DNA of 64,000 nt from Rhodovulum sp. GTDB lineage: Bacteria > Pseudomonadota > Alphaproteobacteria > Rhodobacterales > Rhodobacteraceae. The stretch is from contig PALT01000015.1 of assembly GCA_002706605.1 (NCBI GenBank), positions 83,844-147,843 of the forward strand. The letters are read 5' to 3'. The notes below the pieces were generated by a model. The model worked only from the letters and a program-made list of their open reading frames with translations. It did not search any database and had not been told where the DNA came from. How positions within the stretch are numbered: the first letter of the stretch is position 1; every line of letters begins with the position of its first letter. Made by a program: the position numbers and the translations under genes. Shown here in pieces: positions 17,742 to 26,653 of this stretch.

Positions 17742-18551
17742 ATGACGTTTTCGGTTGCAGGTAAAACGGCGATTGTCACCGGCGCCGCCAATGGGGTCGG
17801 TCTGGCCATCGCGCGCCATCTGGCATCCCATGACGCCAATGTGGTCTTTGCCGACATGGACGAGGGCAAGCTGGCCAATGAACTGGGTGACCCCGGTGCC
17901 CAAGAGGGCAACGTGCGGTATTTCGTTGGCGATCTGCGCGAAAAACTGACCATCGCGAACCTGCTGTCGGCAACGATTGATGCGTTTGAGCGGGTCGATA
18001 TTCTGGTGAACGCCAGCCGTCAGATCATGGCGTCCGACCCGCTGAACGCCGACGATGATGCCGTCATGGATCTGATGCAGCAAAACATGCTGACCAGTCT
18101 GCGCCTAAGCCAATATGTCGCCCGTCGCATGATCAAACAGGCCGAGGCCGACGGACAAGAAGAGGGCAATATCGGTTCGATCGTGAACCTGTCCTCCATC
18201 GCCGCGCGCCGTGCCCAGCCCGAGTTGTTGGGCTATTCGATTTCCTGCGCCGCGCTGGACCAGATGACGCGGTCCTTGGCCGTGGCTCTGGCCCCGCACC
18301 GCATCCGCGTGAATGCGGTGGCGTTCGGCTCGGTCCTGTCGGCCAGCCTGAAAGACGCGTTGAAAGAGAACTCGGATTTCCGCAAGGACATCAAATGCCA
18401 CACGCCCCTGTCGCGGATCGCCAAGCCGGGTGAGGTGGCCGAAGCCGTGCAATTCCTTGCCTCGGACGCGTCAAGCTTTGTCACCGGTCAGATCATGACG
18501 GTCGACGGTGGCCGGACCCTGATCGATCCGGTCGCGGCCCCCGCGCACTAG
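17742..18551 (+). CDS. Short-chain dehydrogenase/reductase-family protein with altered active site
   Basis: The protein is a 269-residue Rossmann-fold SDR. The cofactor motif TGAANGVG (residues 12-19) and the structural loop NVRYFVGD are present. The conserved NAG position reads NASRQ. The catalytic serine (NLSSIAA) and tyrosine are present, but the expected Y-x3-K reads Y-S-I-S-C, so the lysine is a cysteine. The C-terminal VTGQIMTVDGGRTL is canonical. Without the lysine, normal hydride-transfer chemistry is doubtful and the protein may bind rather than turn over substrate. It lies 22 bases after the RsmC-like gene and overlaps the convergent lipoprotein gene by four bases. Confidence 0.88.
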   Translation: MTFSVAGKTAIVTGAANGVGLAIARHLASHDANVVFADMDEGKLANELGDPGAQEGNVRYFVGDLREKLTIANLLSATIDAFERVDILVNASRQIMASDPLNADDDAVMDLMQQNMLTSLRLSQYVARRMIKQAEADGQEEGNIGSIVNLSSIAARRAQPELLGYSISCAALDQMTRSLAVALAPHRIRVNAVAFGSVLSASLKDALKENSDFRKDIKCHTPLSRIAKPGEVAEAVQFLASDASSFVTGQIMTVDGGRTLIDPVAAPAH

Positions 18552-18940
18552 GCCTCGGTTCCGAATTCCGCGCGACACGCGGCCAATTCCCGTTCCATCA
18601 CGGGGCGCAGGACGTCCAACCGCGCCTCTAGCGTGGCCAGTTTGCGTTGCTCGGCCACAGGGTCGATCGGGATAAGCGTCTCGGTTTCCTCGACCACGGT
18701 TTCATTGCAGAACTGGACGCCGAAGTTTCCGCCGATCTGGTCCGCGATACAGAATTGGACGCCGATACTGGTGTCGGATGTGCGCTCGATTGCATAGCCG
18801 CGCTCAATGTTCTGGCGGGTCTCAAGGATCAGGGCCGACACCGTGTTGAATTCCGCCTGCGCCGCCGTCTCACAATTCTGCAGCGCGCTGGTGCATCCCG
18901 TCAGGGCAAGAAGGACGAGCGCAAGGATGGGTAACCGCAT
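18548..18940 (-). CDS. Putative lipoprotein, 130 residues
   Basis: The N-terminus MRLPILALVLLALTGC is a clear lipoprotein signal with lipobox LTGC, so the mature protein would begin at Cys16 in the cell envelope. The rest is acidic and helical, with several cysteines (NCETAA, QFCIAD, QFCNETV). It contains repeated GVQFC/GNFGVQFC wording and a C-terminal coiled-coil-like stretch EQRKLATLEARLDVLRPV. I do not recognise a named family. A GGAGGT lies just before the chosen ATG. It is divergent from hemF, so the two promoters share about 100 bases. Confidence 0.75.
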   Translation of the reverse strand: MRLPILALVLLALTGCTSALQNCETAAQAEFNTVSALILETRQNIERGYAIERTSDTSIGVQFCIADQIGGNFGVQFCNETVVEETETLIPIDPVAEQRKLATLEARLDVLRPVMERELAACRAEFGTEA

Positions 18941-19043
18941 GAAACCTCCACCGGACAAATACACGCAGAGCATAGCCCCTTCAGGCTCTGGTGACGATAG
19001 ATCAAAACTGATAACCAATCGTCAAAGCGCCAAGGAGACCAAG

Positions 19044-19934
19044 ATGAGCGACGATTTCGACACCCGCAAAACCCGTGCATCCGACTGGTTCCGGCAGCTG
19101 CGGGATGACATCGTCGCGGCGTTCGAGGGGCTGGAAGACCGTCAGGTGGACGGGCCCCTGTCCGAACAACCCGCTGGCCGGTTTGAGGTCACTCCGACCA
19201 AGCGCACGTCCGAGGACGGATCGGACGCCGGTGGCGGTTTGATGAGCGTGATGCGCGGCGGGCGCGTGTTTGAAAAGGTTGGCGTGAACGTGTCCACGGT
19301 GTTCGGCACGCTGGGCCCCCGCGCGCAAAAAGCGATGGCCGCCCGCGGTGTGCCAGGAATGGAAAACGACGCGCGGTTCTGGGCGTCGGGGATATCGCTG
19401 GTCGCGCATATGCAAAACCCGCATTGTCCTGCGGTGCACATGAACACAAGGATGTTCTGGACCCCGAACGCGTGGTGGTTCGGGGGTGGGTCCGACCTGA
19501 ACCCCTGTATCGAATATGAGGAGGACACTGCGGCCTTCCACGCGGTTCAGAAAGAGCACTGTGATCGCCACAACGCGGAGTACTATCCGCGGTTCAAAGA
19601 GTGGGCGGATGAGTATTTCTTTGTCCCGCACCGCGGCCGCGCACGGGGTGTCGGCGGTATTTTTCTAGACGATCATAATACGGGTGATTGGGAGGCGGAT
19701 TTCGCCTTTATCCAAGACGTCGGGCGCGCGTTCCTGCCTGCCTATGTCCCGCGGGTTGATCGCCATCGGGAGCAGCCATGGGATGAGGCGGACAAGGACA
19801 AACAACTGGTTCATCGCGGCCTCTATGCCGAGTACAACCTTGTCTACGACCGCGGGACCAAGTTCGGCTTGGAAACCGGCCACGACGCCAATGCAGTGTT
19901 GATGAGTCTACCGCCGCTGGCGAAATGGGTCTGA
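19044..19934 (+). CDS. hemF: Oxygen-dependent coproporphyrinogen III oxidase
   Basis: HemF performs the same oxidative decarboxylation as HemN but uses molecular oxygen. Diagnostic stretches are GGRVFEKVGVNVSTVFG, NPHCPAVHMNTRMF, WWFGGGSDLNP and RARGVGGIFLDD. ATG 19044, nine bases after AAGGAGA, gives the usual length of 296 residues; the open frame further upstream overlaps the divergent lipoprotein gene and is not needed. Having both hemF and hemN suits an organism that makes haem in and out of oxygen. Two hairpins follow the stop. Confidence 0.97.
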   Translation: MSDDFDTRKTRASDWFRQLRDDIVAAFEGLEDRQVDGPLSEQPAGRFEVTPTKRTSEDGSDAGGGLMSVMRGGRVFEKVGVNVSTVFGTLGPRAQKAMAARGVPGMENDARFWASGISLVAHMQNPHCPAVHMNTRMFWTPNAWWFGGGSDLNPCIEYEEDTAAFHAVQKEHCDRHNAEYYPRFKEWADEYFFVPHRGRARGVGGIFLDDHNTGDWEADFAFIQDVGRAFLPAYVPRVDRHREQPWDEADKDKQLVHRGLYAEYNLVYDRGTKFGLETGHDANAVLMSLPPLAKWV

Positions 19935-19940
19935 GGGTGC

Positions 19941-19963
19941 GCGAATTTTCGTCGAAAATTCGC
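19941..19963. repeat. 23-base inverted repeat, copy A
   Basis: Arms GCGAATTTTCG and CGAAAATTCGC flank a single central T, a perfect inverted repeat. With its neighbour it forms two tandem hairpins with the same core TTCGTCGAA between hemF and the pseudouridine synthase gene. It may be a member of a dispersed intergenic repeat family. Confidence 0.7.
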
Positions 19964-19969
19964 GGGGAC

Positions 19970-19992
19970 AAAAATCTTCGTCGAAGATTTTT
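19970..19992 (+). terminator. 23-base inverted repeat, copy B; possible hemF terminator
   Basis: Arms AAAAATCTTCG and CGAAGATTTTT flank a single central T, and the right arm runs into six Ts. The stem plus T tract could terminate hemF transcription. The core TTCGTCGAA is shared with the hairpin six bases upstream. Confidence 0.55.
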
Positions 19993-20006
19993 TGTGAGCC
20001 GGTGAG

Positions 20007-20555
20007 ATGCTGATCCTGTTCAACAAACCGTTCAATGTCCTGTCGCAGTTCACAGATCGCGGCACCGAAGGGTCTGAACGTCAGACCCTTTCCGACTATA
20101 TCGATGTTCCCAAGGTTTATCCGGCTGGGCGGTTGGATCGGGACAGCGAGGGGCTTTTATTATTAACCGACAATGGTCCGTTGCAAGCAAAGATTTCGAA
20201 CCCGCGCTACAAGACGCCAAAGACCTATTGGGCGCAGGTTGAGGGTATCCCCGATGATGCGGCGCTTGAGGCGTTGCGCAAAGGGGTTGAGTTAAAGGAC
20301 GGGTTGACCCGCCCGGCCAAGGTGCGCCGCATGGATGAGCCGGCCGGTCTTTGGGATCGTAATCCACCGGTGCGCTATCGCAAATCTGTGCCCGATTGTT
20401 GGATCGAATTGACCATCACAGAGGGGCGCAACCGTCAGGTCCGCCGAATGACCGCCGCCGTTGGGCATCCTACCCTGCGACTGATCCGCTATCGCATCGG
20501 GAATTGGTCGATAGACGGGTTGGCCAATGGGGAATGGCGGGCGGCGGACAGTTAG
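20007..20555 (+). CDS. 23S rRNA pseudouridine synthase, RluE-like
   Basis: This is a 182-residue RsuA-family pseudouridine synthase. The catalytic aspartate is in [18 protein letters not shown] (about residue 46), and the later [20 protein letters not shown] is the family's second signature. It lacks an N-terminal S4 RNA-binding domain, which together with the short length points to RluE, the enzyme that modifies U2457 of 23S rRNA in E. coli. It starts shortly after the paired hairpins and converges with hemE. Confidence 0.88.
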   Translation: MLILFNKPFNVLSQFTDRGTEGSERQTLSDYIDVPKVYPAGRLDRDSEGLLLLTDNGPLQAKISNPRYKTPKTYWAQVEGIPDDAALEALRKGVELKDGLTRPAKVRRMDEPAGLWDRNPPVRYRKSVPDCWIELTITEGRNRQVRRMTAAVGHPTLRLIRYRIGNWSIDGLANGEWRAADS

Positions 20556-20572
20556 GTCCGCCGCGCCGGGCT

Positions 20573-21604
20573 TTAGCCTCGGATCGCCTCGAGCATCACA
20601 TGCACATTTTCCGGATCGGCATCGGGGGTAATCCCGTGGCCGAGGTTGAAAATATGGGGTCCGTTCTTGAACGCCTTTACGATACGGCGGGTCTCGTCGA
20701 TCAGGTCCTGACCGCCGGTGACCATATGGTGGGGCGCAAGGTTGCCTTGGACACAGCCGTCAACCTGTACATTTGCAGCCGCCCAGTCGGAATTGACCGA
20801 GTTGTCGATGGCGACACAATCCGCACCGGTCGCCTTGGCAAAGCCGATATAGCCATCGCCCGCTTCACGCGGGAAGGCAATGACGGGGATATGTGGATAG
20901 CGCGCCTTGAGGGCCGCAATGATCTGTTTCGCGGGTTCCAGCGCGTATTTGGTGAAATCGTCACCTTTGAGAGAGCCTGCCCAGCTATCGAAGATTTTCA
21001 CGACCTCGGCGCCCGCGTCGATCTGCGCGGCGAGGTATTCGATGGTGGCCGCCGTGATCCGGTCCAAGAGGGCCTCGAACACGGGGCGGTTTTCGTCCTT
21101 GAGCGCGTGTGCAGGGCCCTGATCCTTGGTGCCGCGGCCGGCGATCATATAGGTGGCGACGGTCCACGGTGCACCTGCGAACCCGATCAGGGTGGTCTCC
21201 TGCGGCAATTCGCGCGACAGGGTTTTCACGGTTTCATAGATCGGGGATAGGGTTTCGTGGATGTCATCGACGCCTTTCAGCGCGTCAAATCCGGCCTGAT
21301 CGGTGATGGTGGAAAGGCGCGGACCCTCGCCCGTGACGAACCACAGATCGGCCCCCAGCGCCTGAGGCACCAACAGGATATCGGCAAATAGGATCGCCGC
21401 ATCAAAGCCATAACGGCGGATCGGTTGCAGGGTGACTTCGGCTGCTAAATCAGGGTTATAGCACAGAGACAGGAAATCCCCCGCCTGTGCGCGTGTGGCC
21501 CGATATTCCGGCAGATACCGCCCCGCCTGACGCATCATCCATACCGGCGGGGGATCCAGTTTTTCACCCGCCAAAGCGCGCAGCAAGGTTTTCTGTTCGG
21601 CCAT
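20573..21604 (-). CDS. hemE: Uroporphyrinogen decarboxylase
   Basis: HemE decarboxylates uroporphyrinogen III to coproporphyrinogen III, the substrate of HemF and HemN. Both family signatures are present: [18 protein letters not shown] near residue 18, with the conserved arginines, and [16 protein letters not shown] near residue 143. The length, 343 residues, is normal. The gene is divergent from hemC across about 100 bases, so the two early common-pathway genes may share a control region. Confidence 0.97.
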   Translation of the reverse strand: MAEQKTLLRALAGEKLDPPPVWMMRQAGRYLPEYRATRAQAGDFLSLCYNPDLAAEVTLQPIRRYGFDAAILFADILLVPQALGADLWFVTGEGPRLSTITDQAGFDALKGVDDIHETLSPIYETVKTLSRELPQETTLIGFAGAPWTVATYMIAGRGTKDQGPAHALKDENRPVFEALLDRITAATIEYLAAQIDAGAEVVKIFDSWAGSLKGDDFTKYALEPAKQIIAALKARYPHIPVIAFPREAGDGYIGFAKATGADCVAIDNSVNSDWAAANVQVDGCVQGNLAPHHMVTGGQDLIDETRRIVKAFKNGPHIFNLGHGITPDADPENVHVMLEAIRG

Positions 21605-21707
21605 ATCGTCCCCCTTCGGAATTTATCTGCTGTGTGGTCGCCCGCCACCGCGCCCATGTCAAGCGTGATGGATTGCCAGAGGTCGCGCACGGCGCTAGAG
21701 AACGGGT

Positions 21708-22655
21708 ATGACGATTTCGCTTCCGACCCCCGCTTCGCCCCTGAAAATTGGGACCCGTGGTTCGCCCTTGGCGCTTGCGCAGGCGAATGAAACCCGTGAC
21801 CGTCTGGCGGCGGCGTGGAACCTGCCCCATGAGGCGTTTCAAATCGTGGTGATCAAGACCACGGGGGACAAGATTATCGACCGCCCGCTGAAAGAGATCG
21901 GCGGCAAGGGGTTGTTCACCAAAGAGATCGAAGACGCGATGCTGCGTGGCGACATCGACATTGCCGTACATTCGATGAAGGACATGCCGGTGGAACAACC
22001 CGGTGGTCTGACGTTGAACTGTTACCTGCCGCGTGAAGACACGCGCGATGCGTTCGTGTCGATGCGGTTCGATGGCCTGACGACATTGCCTGCGGGCACG
22101 ATTGTGGGGACCTCGTCCCTGCGGCGGCGGGCGCAGTTGTTGCATTTCCGGTCCGATCTGCAGGTCGTGGAATTCCGCGGCAATGTGCAGACCCGTTTGG
22201 GTAAACTGGAAAACGGTGTGGCGGCGGCGACGTTTTTGGCCATGGCGGGCCTGAACCGTTTGGGCATGGACGAAATCGCGACGAAGCCGATTGCGCATGA
22301 AGAGATGCTGCCCGCCGTGGCGCAGGGGGCGATCGGGATCGAGTGGCGCGAGGATGACGCGCGTGCGAGCGAGATGCTGTCGCGTATTCATCATGTTGAG
22401 ACCGGTCAGCGTCTGGCGGCCGAGCGCGCGTTTCTGGCCGAGCTGGACGGGTCCTGCGAGACGCCGATCGCCGGTCTGGCGATGCTGGAGGGCGATCAGC
22501 TGTGGCTGAGGGGGCAGATTTTACGCCCCGATGGTGGTCAGTGCTTTGAGGGTGAGCGCCGTGGCAGCATTGCCGACGGGGCCGAGATGGGGCGCGATCT
22601 AGCACGGGCGTTGTTGAGCGAAGCCGGTGAGGGCTTTTTCGACTGGCGTGGCTAA
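21708..22655 (+). CDS. hemC: Porphobilinogen deaminase (hydroxymethylbilane synthase)
   Basis: HemC joins four porphobilinogens into hydroxymethylbilane. The N-terminus has KIGTRGSPLALAQANE. The chain also shows VHSMKDMPVEQ with the catalytic aspartate, the arginine-rich GTSSLRRRAQLL, and LDGSCETPIAG, whose cysteine carries the dipyrromethane cofactor. The 315-residue length is usual. Together with hemE, hemF and hemN in this window it makes an unusually dense set of haem genes, though they are not in one operon. Confidence 0.97.
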   Translation: MTISLPTPASPLKIGTRGSPLALAQANETRDRLAAAWNLPHEAFQIVVIKTTGDKIIDRPLKEIGGKGLFTKEIEDAMLRGDIDIAVHSMKDMPVEQPGGLTLNCYLPREDTRDAFVSMRFDGLTTLPAGTIVGTSSLRRRAQLLHFRSDLQVVEFRGNVQTRLGKLENGVAAATFLAMAGLNRLGMDEIATKPIAHEEMLPAVAQGAIGIEWREDDARASEMLSRIHHVETGQRLAAERAFLAELDGSCETPIAGLAMLEGDQLWLRGQILRPDGGQCFEGERRGSIADGAEMGRDLARALLSEAGEGFFDWRG

Positions 22656-22669
22656 GGCGTCAGGGTCGG

Positions 22670-22699
22670 GATTTCGAGTATTTTTGCCAAGATGAAAAC
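22670..22699. repeat. Intergenic motif with core GAGTATTTTTGCCAAGATG
   Basis: This short AT-rich motif lies between hemC and the convergent arylesterase gene. From memory, similar sequences recur between genes in many Rhodobacteraceae genomes. No second copy was seen in this window. Its role, if any, is unknown. Confidence 0.4.
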
Positions 22700-22704
22700 A
22701 GGGG

Positions 22705-23400
22705 TTAGCGCCCCTGTTCGATCAGTGTGAGCACATGCGGGCTGAGGTCGTTGACGATTTTAGCGACGCCGTCGGCGTTGGGGTGGATGCCGTCCGGTTG
22801 CATCAGGGTTTTGAGCGCGGTGTCGAGGTCGGTGTCCGCCGTCAGGGCCGATAGGAAATTCGGGTAGAGCAAGGCGTCGTAATCGGCGGCGAGGTCTGGG
22901 TAGATCGCGGTGAAGGCCGATTGGTAGTCGGGGCCATAGTTCGCGGGCACTGTGATCCCGATCAGCAGGACCGGCAGGTCGCGTGCGGCGGCGCGGTCCA
23001 GAATGCCCGCAAGGTTTGCGCGGGCGGTTTCGGGGGGAATGCCGCGCAGCACGTCGTTGCCGCCAAGCGCGACGATCAGGGCGTCCACGTCGTCGGTCAG
23101 CGTCCAGTCGATACGCGAGAGGCCACCGGCGGTGGTGTCGCCCGAGACGCCCGCGTTGATCATCGTGACATCGGCCCCCTGAGCGGTTAGCCAGCGGTCC
23201 AGTTGTGGCACGAACCCCTGATCGGCGGGCAGGCCGTAGCCTTGGGTCAGGCTATCGCCGAGGGCCGCGATGGTGGTGGGTTCGGCATAGGACGTGCCGG
23301 TCAGCATCATGAATGTGGTGGCAATCGCGATAATCCGGTTGCGGGCGCGCGCGAAGGCCCCATATCGACCATGTGCCCCAATTTTCAGAAGGTTTTGCAT
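22705..23400 (-). CDS. Arylesterase / lysophospholipase (TesA-like SGNH hydrolase)
   Basis: This is a periplasmic GDSL-type esterase. After a signal sequence ending near SYA-EP, block I reads ALGDSLTQGYG with the nucleophile serine. The conserved glycine is in NAGVSGDTTAGG, block III is ALGGNDVLRG, and the Asp/His pair is in QPDGIHPNADG. This is close to E. coli TesA. The ATG chosen at 23400 gives 231 residues and shares two bases with the start codon of the divergent ABC gene. TesA divergent from YbbA/YbbP is a recurrent arrangement in proteobacteria. Confidence 0.92.
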   Translation of the reverse strand: MQNLLKIGAHGRYGAFARARNRIIAIATTFMMLTGTSYAEPTTIAALGDSLTQGYGLPADQGFVPQLDRWLTAQGADVTMINAGVSGDTTAGGLSRIDWTLTDDVDALIVALGGNDVLRGIPPETARANLAGILDRAAARDLPVLLIGITVPANYGPDYQSAFTAIYPDLAADYDALLYPNFLSALTADTDLDTALKTLMQPDGIHPNADGVAKIVNDLSPHVLTLIEQGR

Positions 23401-24091
23401 GACTGATCCTGTCGTCCGCTTGGAACATGTAAATTTACGTTTGGCAGGGAATGCGGGGCAGGTCGATATCCTGCGCGACATTTCCTTGACGGTGGGGGCG
23501 GAAGAGACCCTTGGCTTGATCGGGCCCTCGGGGTCGGGAAAGTCGTCATTGTTGATGGTCATGGGCGGGTTAGAGCAGGCAAGTTCCGGTGTCGTGTCGG
23601 TCATGGGGCGTGATCTGGGCGCGATGGATGAGGATGCACTGGCGCGGTTTCGTAGGGAACATATGGGGGTGGTGTTTCAGTCTTTCCACCTGATCCCGAC
23701 GATGACGGCGCTGGAAAACGTGGCGGTGCCGTTGGAATTGGCCGGTGTGCGGGATGCGTTTGATCGGGCGCGCGACGAATTGGGCGCCGTTGGATTGGGC
23801 GCGCGGGTCGATCATTTTCCGGGCCAGATGTCGGGCGGCGAGCAACAGCGCGTGGCCTTGGCCCGCGCCGCCGTGACGCGGCCACGGATTTTATTGGCGG
23901 ATGAGCCGACGGGGAATTTGGACGGGGCGAACGGGGCGGCGATCATGGATTTGCTGTTCGGGTTGCGCGACCGCCATGGGGCGACGTTGATTTTGGTGAC
24001 CCATTCGGATGCCTTGGCCGCGCGCTGTGACCGAGTGGTGCGGTTGGTCGATGGATCGATTGCGCCCGAGATGGCCGAGGGCGCGGCATGA
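23399..24091 (+). CDS. ABC transporter ATP-binding protein, YbbA/LolD type
   Basis: This is a 230-residue ATPase of the MacB/LolD class. It has Walker A GPSGSGKSS, signature MSGGEQQR, Walker B ILLADEPTGNLD and the H-loop in LVTHSD. It partners the large FtsX-like permease that follows, with an ATGA stop/start overlap. The E. coli counterpart pair YbbA-YbbP is likewise divergent from tesA. The class generally extrudes or handles lipids or lipid-linked proteins by mechanotransmission rather than by simple transport. AGAAGG lies six bases before the ATG. Confidence 0.92.
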   Translation: MTDPVVRLEHVNLRLAGNAGQVDILRDISLTVGAEETLGLIGPSGSGKSSLLMVMGGLEQASSGVVSVMGRDLGAMDEDALARFRREHMGVVFQSFHLIPTMTALENVAVPLELAGVRDAFDRARDELGAVGLGARVDHFPGQMSGGEQQRVALARAAVTRPRILLADEPTGNLDGANGAAIMDLLFGLRDRHGATLILVTHSDALAARCDRVVRLVDGSIAPEMAEGAA

Positions 24092-26595
24092 GGTTTGGCA
24101 TCGCTCTGCGCCTTGCGCGGCGGGAATTGCGGTCGGGGACGCGCGGCTTTCGGGTGTTTCTGTTGTGCCTGATTTTGGGGGTCGCGGCGATTGCGACCGT
24201 TGGGTCGGTGCGCGATGCGGTGCAGGGCGCGGTGGCCGATCAGGGGGCGGTGTTGCTGGGCGGGGATGCCCAGATGGAGTTCACCTATCGCTATGCCACT
24301 GAGGAAGAGCGCGGCTGGATGGCCCGCAATGCCATCCGTGTGGCCGAGGTGGTGGAATTCCGGTCCATGGTGGTTGCCGGTGAAGATCGCGCGCTGACAC
24401 AGGTCAAGGCGGTCGATGGGGCCTATCCCCTGTACGGTGCGGTCGATCTGGGCGGCGCGGATTTGGCCGAGGCGTTGCGCGGTGATCGCGTCGTGATGGC
24501 GCGCACGTTGGTTGAACGACTGGCGCTGAACGTCGGCGATACGGTGCAACTGGGGACCAAGGCGTTTGCCCTTGGCGGTGTGTTTGACCAACTGCCCGAT
24601 GATGCGGGGGGCGGGTTTACCCTTGGGCCGCCGTTGGTGGTGCGGCGGGAGGCCTTGGAGGGCTCTGGCCTGTTGGGGGCGGGGACCCTGTTTGAGACGG
24701 AATATAAGCTGACCTTGCCGCCGGACACGAACCTCAGCGCCCTGAAACGGCGGGCCGAGGCGCGGTTTGCCGATGCGGGGATGCGGTGGCGCGACAGTCG
24801 CAATGCCGCGCCCGGATTGACGCGGTTCGTGGACCGGATCGGCGCGTTTCTAGTGCTGGTCGGGCTGGCGGGGCTGGCCGTTGGCGGTGTCGGCGTGGCG
24901 GCGGCGGTGCGCGCCTATCTGGATGGTAAGGTGCCGGTGATTGCGACCCTGAAAACGCTGGGTGCGGAAAACCGTCTGATCTTTCAGGTCTATCTGGTGC
25001 AGATCGGCGTGCTGGCCGCGATCGGGATCGCGGTGGGCGTGGCGATTGGTGCGGTGGTGCCAATTGCTGCCTATCCGGTTCTGGCGGCGAACCTGCCCCT
25101 GTCGGTTGAGGTCGGGGTCTATCCCGCCGCGCTGGGCGAGGCGGCGCTTTATGGGACGCTGTGCGCGTTGTTGTTTTCGCTCTGGCCCTTGGCGCGGGCG
25201 GGGCAGATCCGCGCGGCGTCCTTGTTTCGCGATGCCGTATCGCCGACCCGTGTTTTGCCGGGGTGGCGTATTGCCGCCGTTCTGGGCCTGTTGGCAGTTG
25301 TGTTGGTGGCCAGTTCCGCGATTTTGTCCGGCGTGCCCCATATCGCCATCGGGTCCGCCGTCGCGGTGGCGGGGTCCCTGATCCTGTTGACTGGCGCGGC
25401 ATGGGCGGTGCGACGCGGCGCGCGGGCGATGATGCGCGCGCGGTTTGTGCAGGGGCGACCGGTCCTGCGATTGGCCCTCAGCGGGATTTCCGCTCCAGGT
25501 GGTGAGGCGCGGTCGGTCGTTCTGTCGCTTGGCCTTGGCCTGTCGGTTTTGGCGGCGGTGGGGCAGGTGGATCGCAACCTGCAACTGGCCATCGCGGGCG
25601 AGCTGCCCGACGTGGCCCCGTCCTATTTCGTGGTCGATATCCAACCCGTCCAGATCGAGGGCTATCTCGACCGCGTCACGGGGGATGAGGGGGTCAAAAC
25701 CGTCGAAACCGCGCCCATGCTGCGCGGTGTGATCACGCGGATCAACGACCGTCCGGCCCAAGAGGTCGCGGGCGATCATTGGGTCATTCGCGGCGACCGT
25801 GGTCTGACCTATGCGCCGACACCGCCCAGTGGCACGGTGATCACGGCGGGCGAATGGTGGGACGCCGATTACACCGGTCCGCCCTTGGTCAGTTTTGCCG
25901 ATGAAGAGGCGCGTGAAATCGGTTTGAACATTGGCGATACGATCACCGTCAACGTCCTAGGGCGCGATATCACCGCCACGGTCAGCAGCTTTCGCATAGT
26001 TGATTTTTCGACCGCTGGGATCGGGTTTGTCATGTCGATGAACCCCTCTGCCCTACAAGGTGCGCCGCACAGTTTCATCAGCACGATTTATGCCGATCGT
26101 GACGCCGAGGCCGGTCTGGTCCGTGACCTGTCGCGCACCTATCCCAATATCACCCTGATCTCGGTGCGCGATGCGATTGAACGTGTGGCGGGCCTTGTCG
26201 GGAACATGGCCGCCGCGATCACATTCGGGGCGGGGGCGACCTTGATCACCGGTGTCTTCGTGTTGATCGGCACCGCCGCCGCCGCGCAAAACGCCCGCAT
26301 GTATGAGGCCGCGATCCTGAAAACTCTCGGGGCCGAGCGTCGGATGATCCTGACCTATCTGACCCTGCGCGCGGGCATCTTGGGCGCGGCATCGGGCCTT
26401 GTGGCCGTGGTCGCGGGCGGGGCGTCGGCATGGGCGGTGATCACATTCGTGATGGATGGCGATTTCCGGTTCGACCCTGTTTCGGCGGCTGTGGTAATCG
26501 GGGCGGGTGGCCTTGTGACCTTGCTGTCGGGGATCGGATTTGCGTGGGCGCCGTTGCGCGCCCGACCTGCGCGGATATTACGCGCCGCCGATTGA
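24088..26595 (+). CDS. FtsX-like ABC permease, YbbP family
   Basis: This 835-residue inner-membrane permease has one N-terminal helix and a large periplasmic domain, then a helix bundle from about residue 250, a second periplasmic domain around 500-690, and a last FtsX bundle. The two FtsX-type bundles show the typical IATLKTLGAENRLI and EAAILKTLGAERRMI coupling segments. This double MacB/FtsX layout is the YbbP family. It is co-translated with the preceding ATPase. The substrate is unknown. Confidence 0.9.
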   Translation: MRFGIALRLARRELRSGTRGFRVFLLCLILGVAAIATVGSVRDAVQGAVADQGAVLLGGDAQMEFTYRYATEEERGWMARNAIRVAEVVEFRSMVVAGEDRALTQVKAVDGAYPLYGAVDLGGADLAEALRGDRVVMARTLVERLALNVGDTVQLGTKAFALGGVFDQLPDDAGGGFTLGPPLVVRREALEGSGLLGAGTLFETEYKLTLPPDTNLSALKRRAEARFADAGMRWRDSRNAAPGLTRFVDRIGAFLVLVGLAGLAVGGVGVAAAVRAYLDGKVPVIATLKTLGAENRLIFQVYLVQIGVLAAIGIAVGVAIGAVVPIAAYPVLAANLPLSVEVGVYPAALGEAALYGTLCALLFSLWPLARAGQIRAASLFRDAVSPTRVLPGWRIAAVLGLLAVVLVASSAILSGVPHIAIGSAVAVAGSLILLTGAAWAVRRGARAMMRARFVQGRPVLRLALSGISAPGGEARSVVLSLGLGLSVLAAVGQVDRNLQLAIAGELPDVAPSYFVVDIQPVQIEGYLDRVTGDEGVKTVETAPMLRGVITRINDRPAQEVAGDHWVIRGDRGLTYAPTPPSGTVITAGEWWDADYTGPPLVSFADEEAREIGLNIGDTITVNVLGRDITATVSSFRIVDFSTAGIGFVMSMNPSALQGAPHSFISTIYADRDAEAGLVRDLSRTYPNITLISVRDAIERVAGLVGNMAAAITFGAGATLITGVFVLIGTAAAAQNARMYEAAILKTLGAERRMILTYLTLRAGILGAASGLVAVVAGGASAWAVITFVMDGDFRFDPVSAAVVIGAGGLVTLLSGIGFAWAPLRARPARILRAAD

Positions 26596-26653
26596 TTGCC
26601 GGACGGTTTGCTCCATGTTGTGCTGCGCCCGTAGTTTAACCGGTTGAGGTCCC

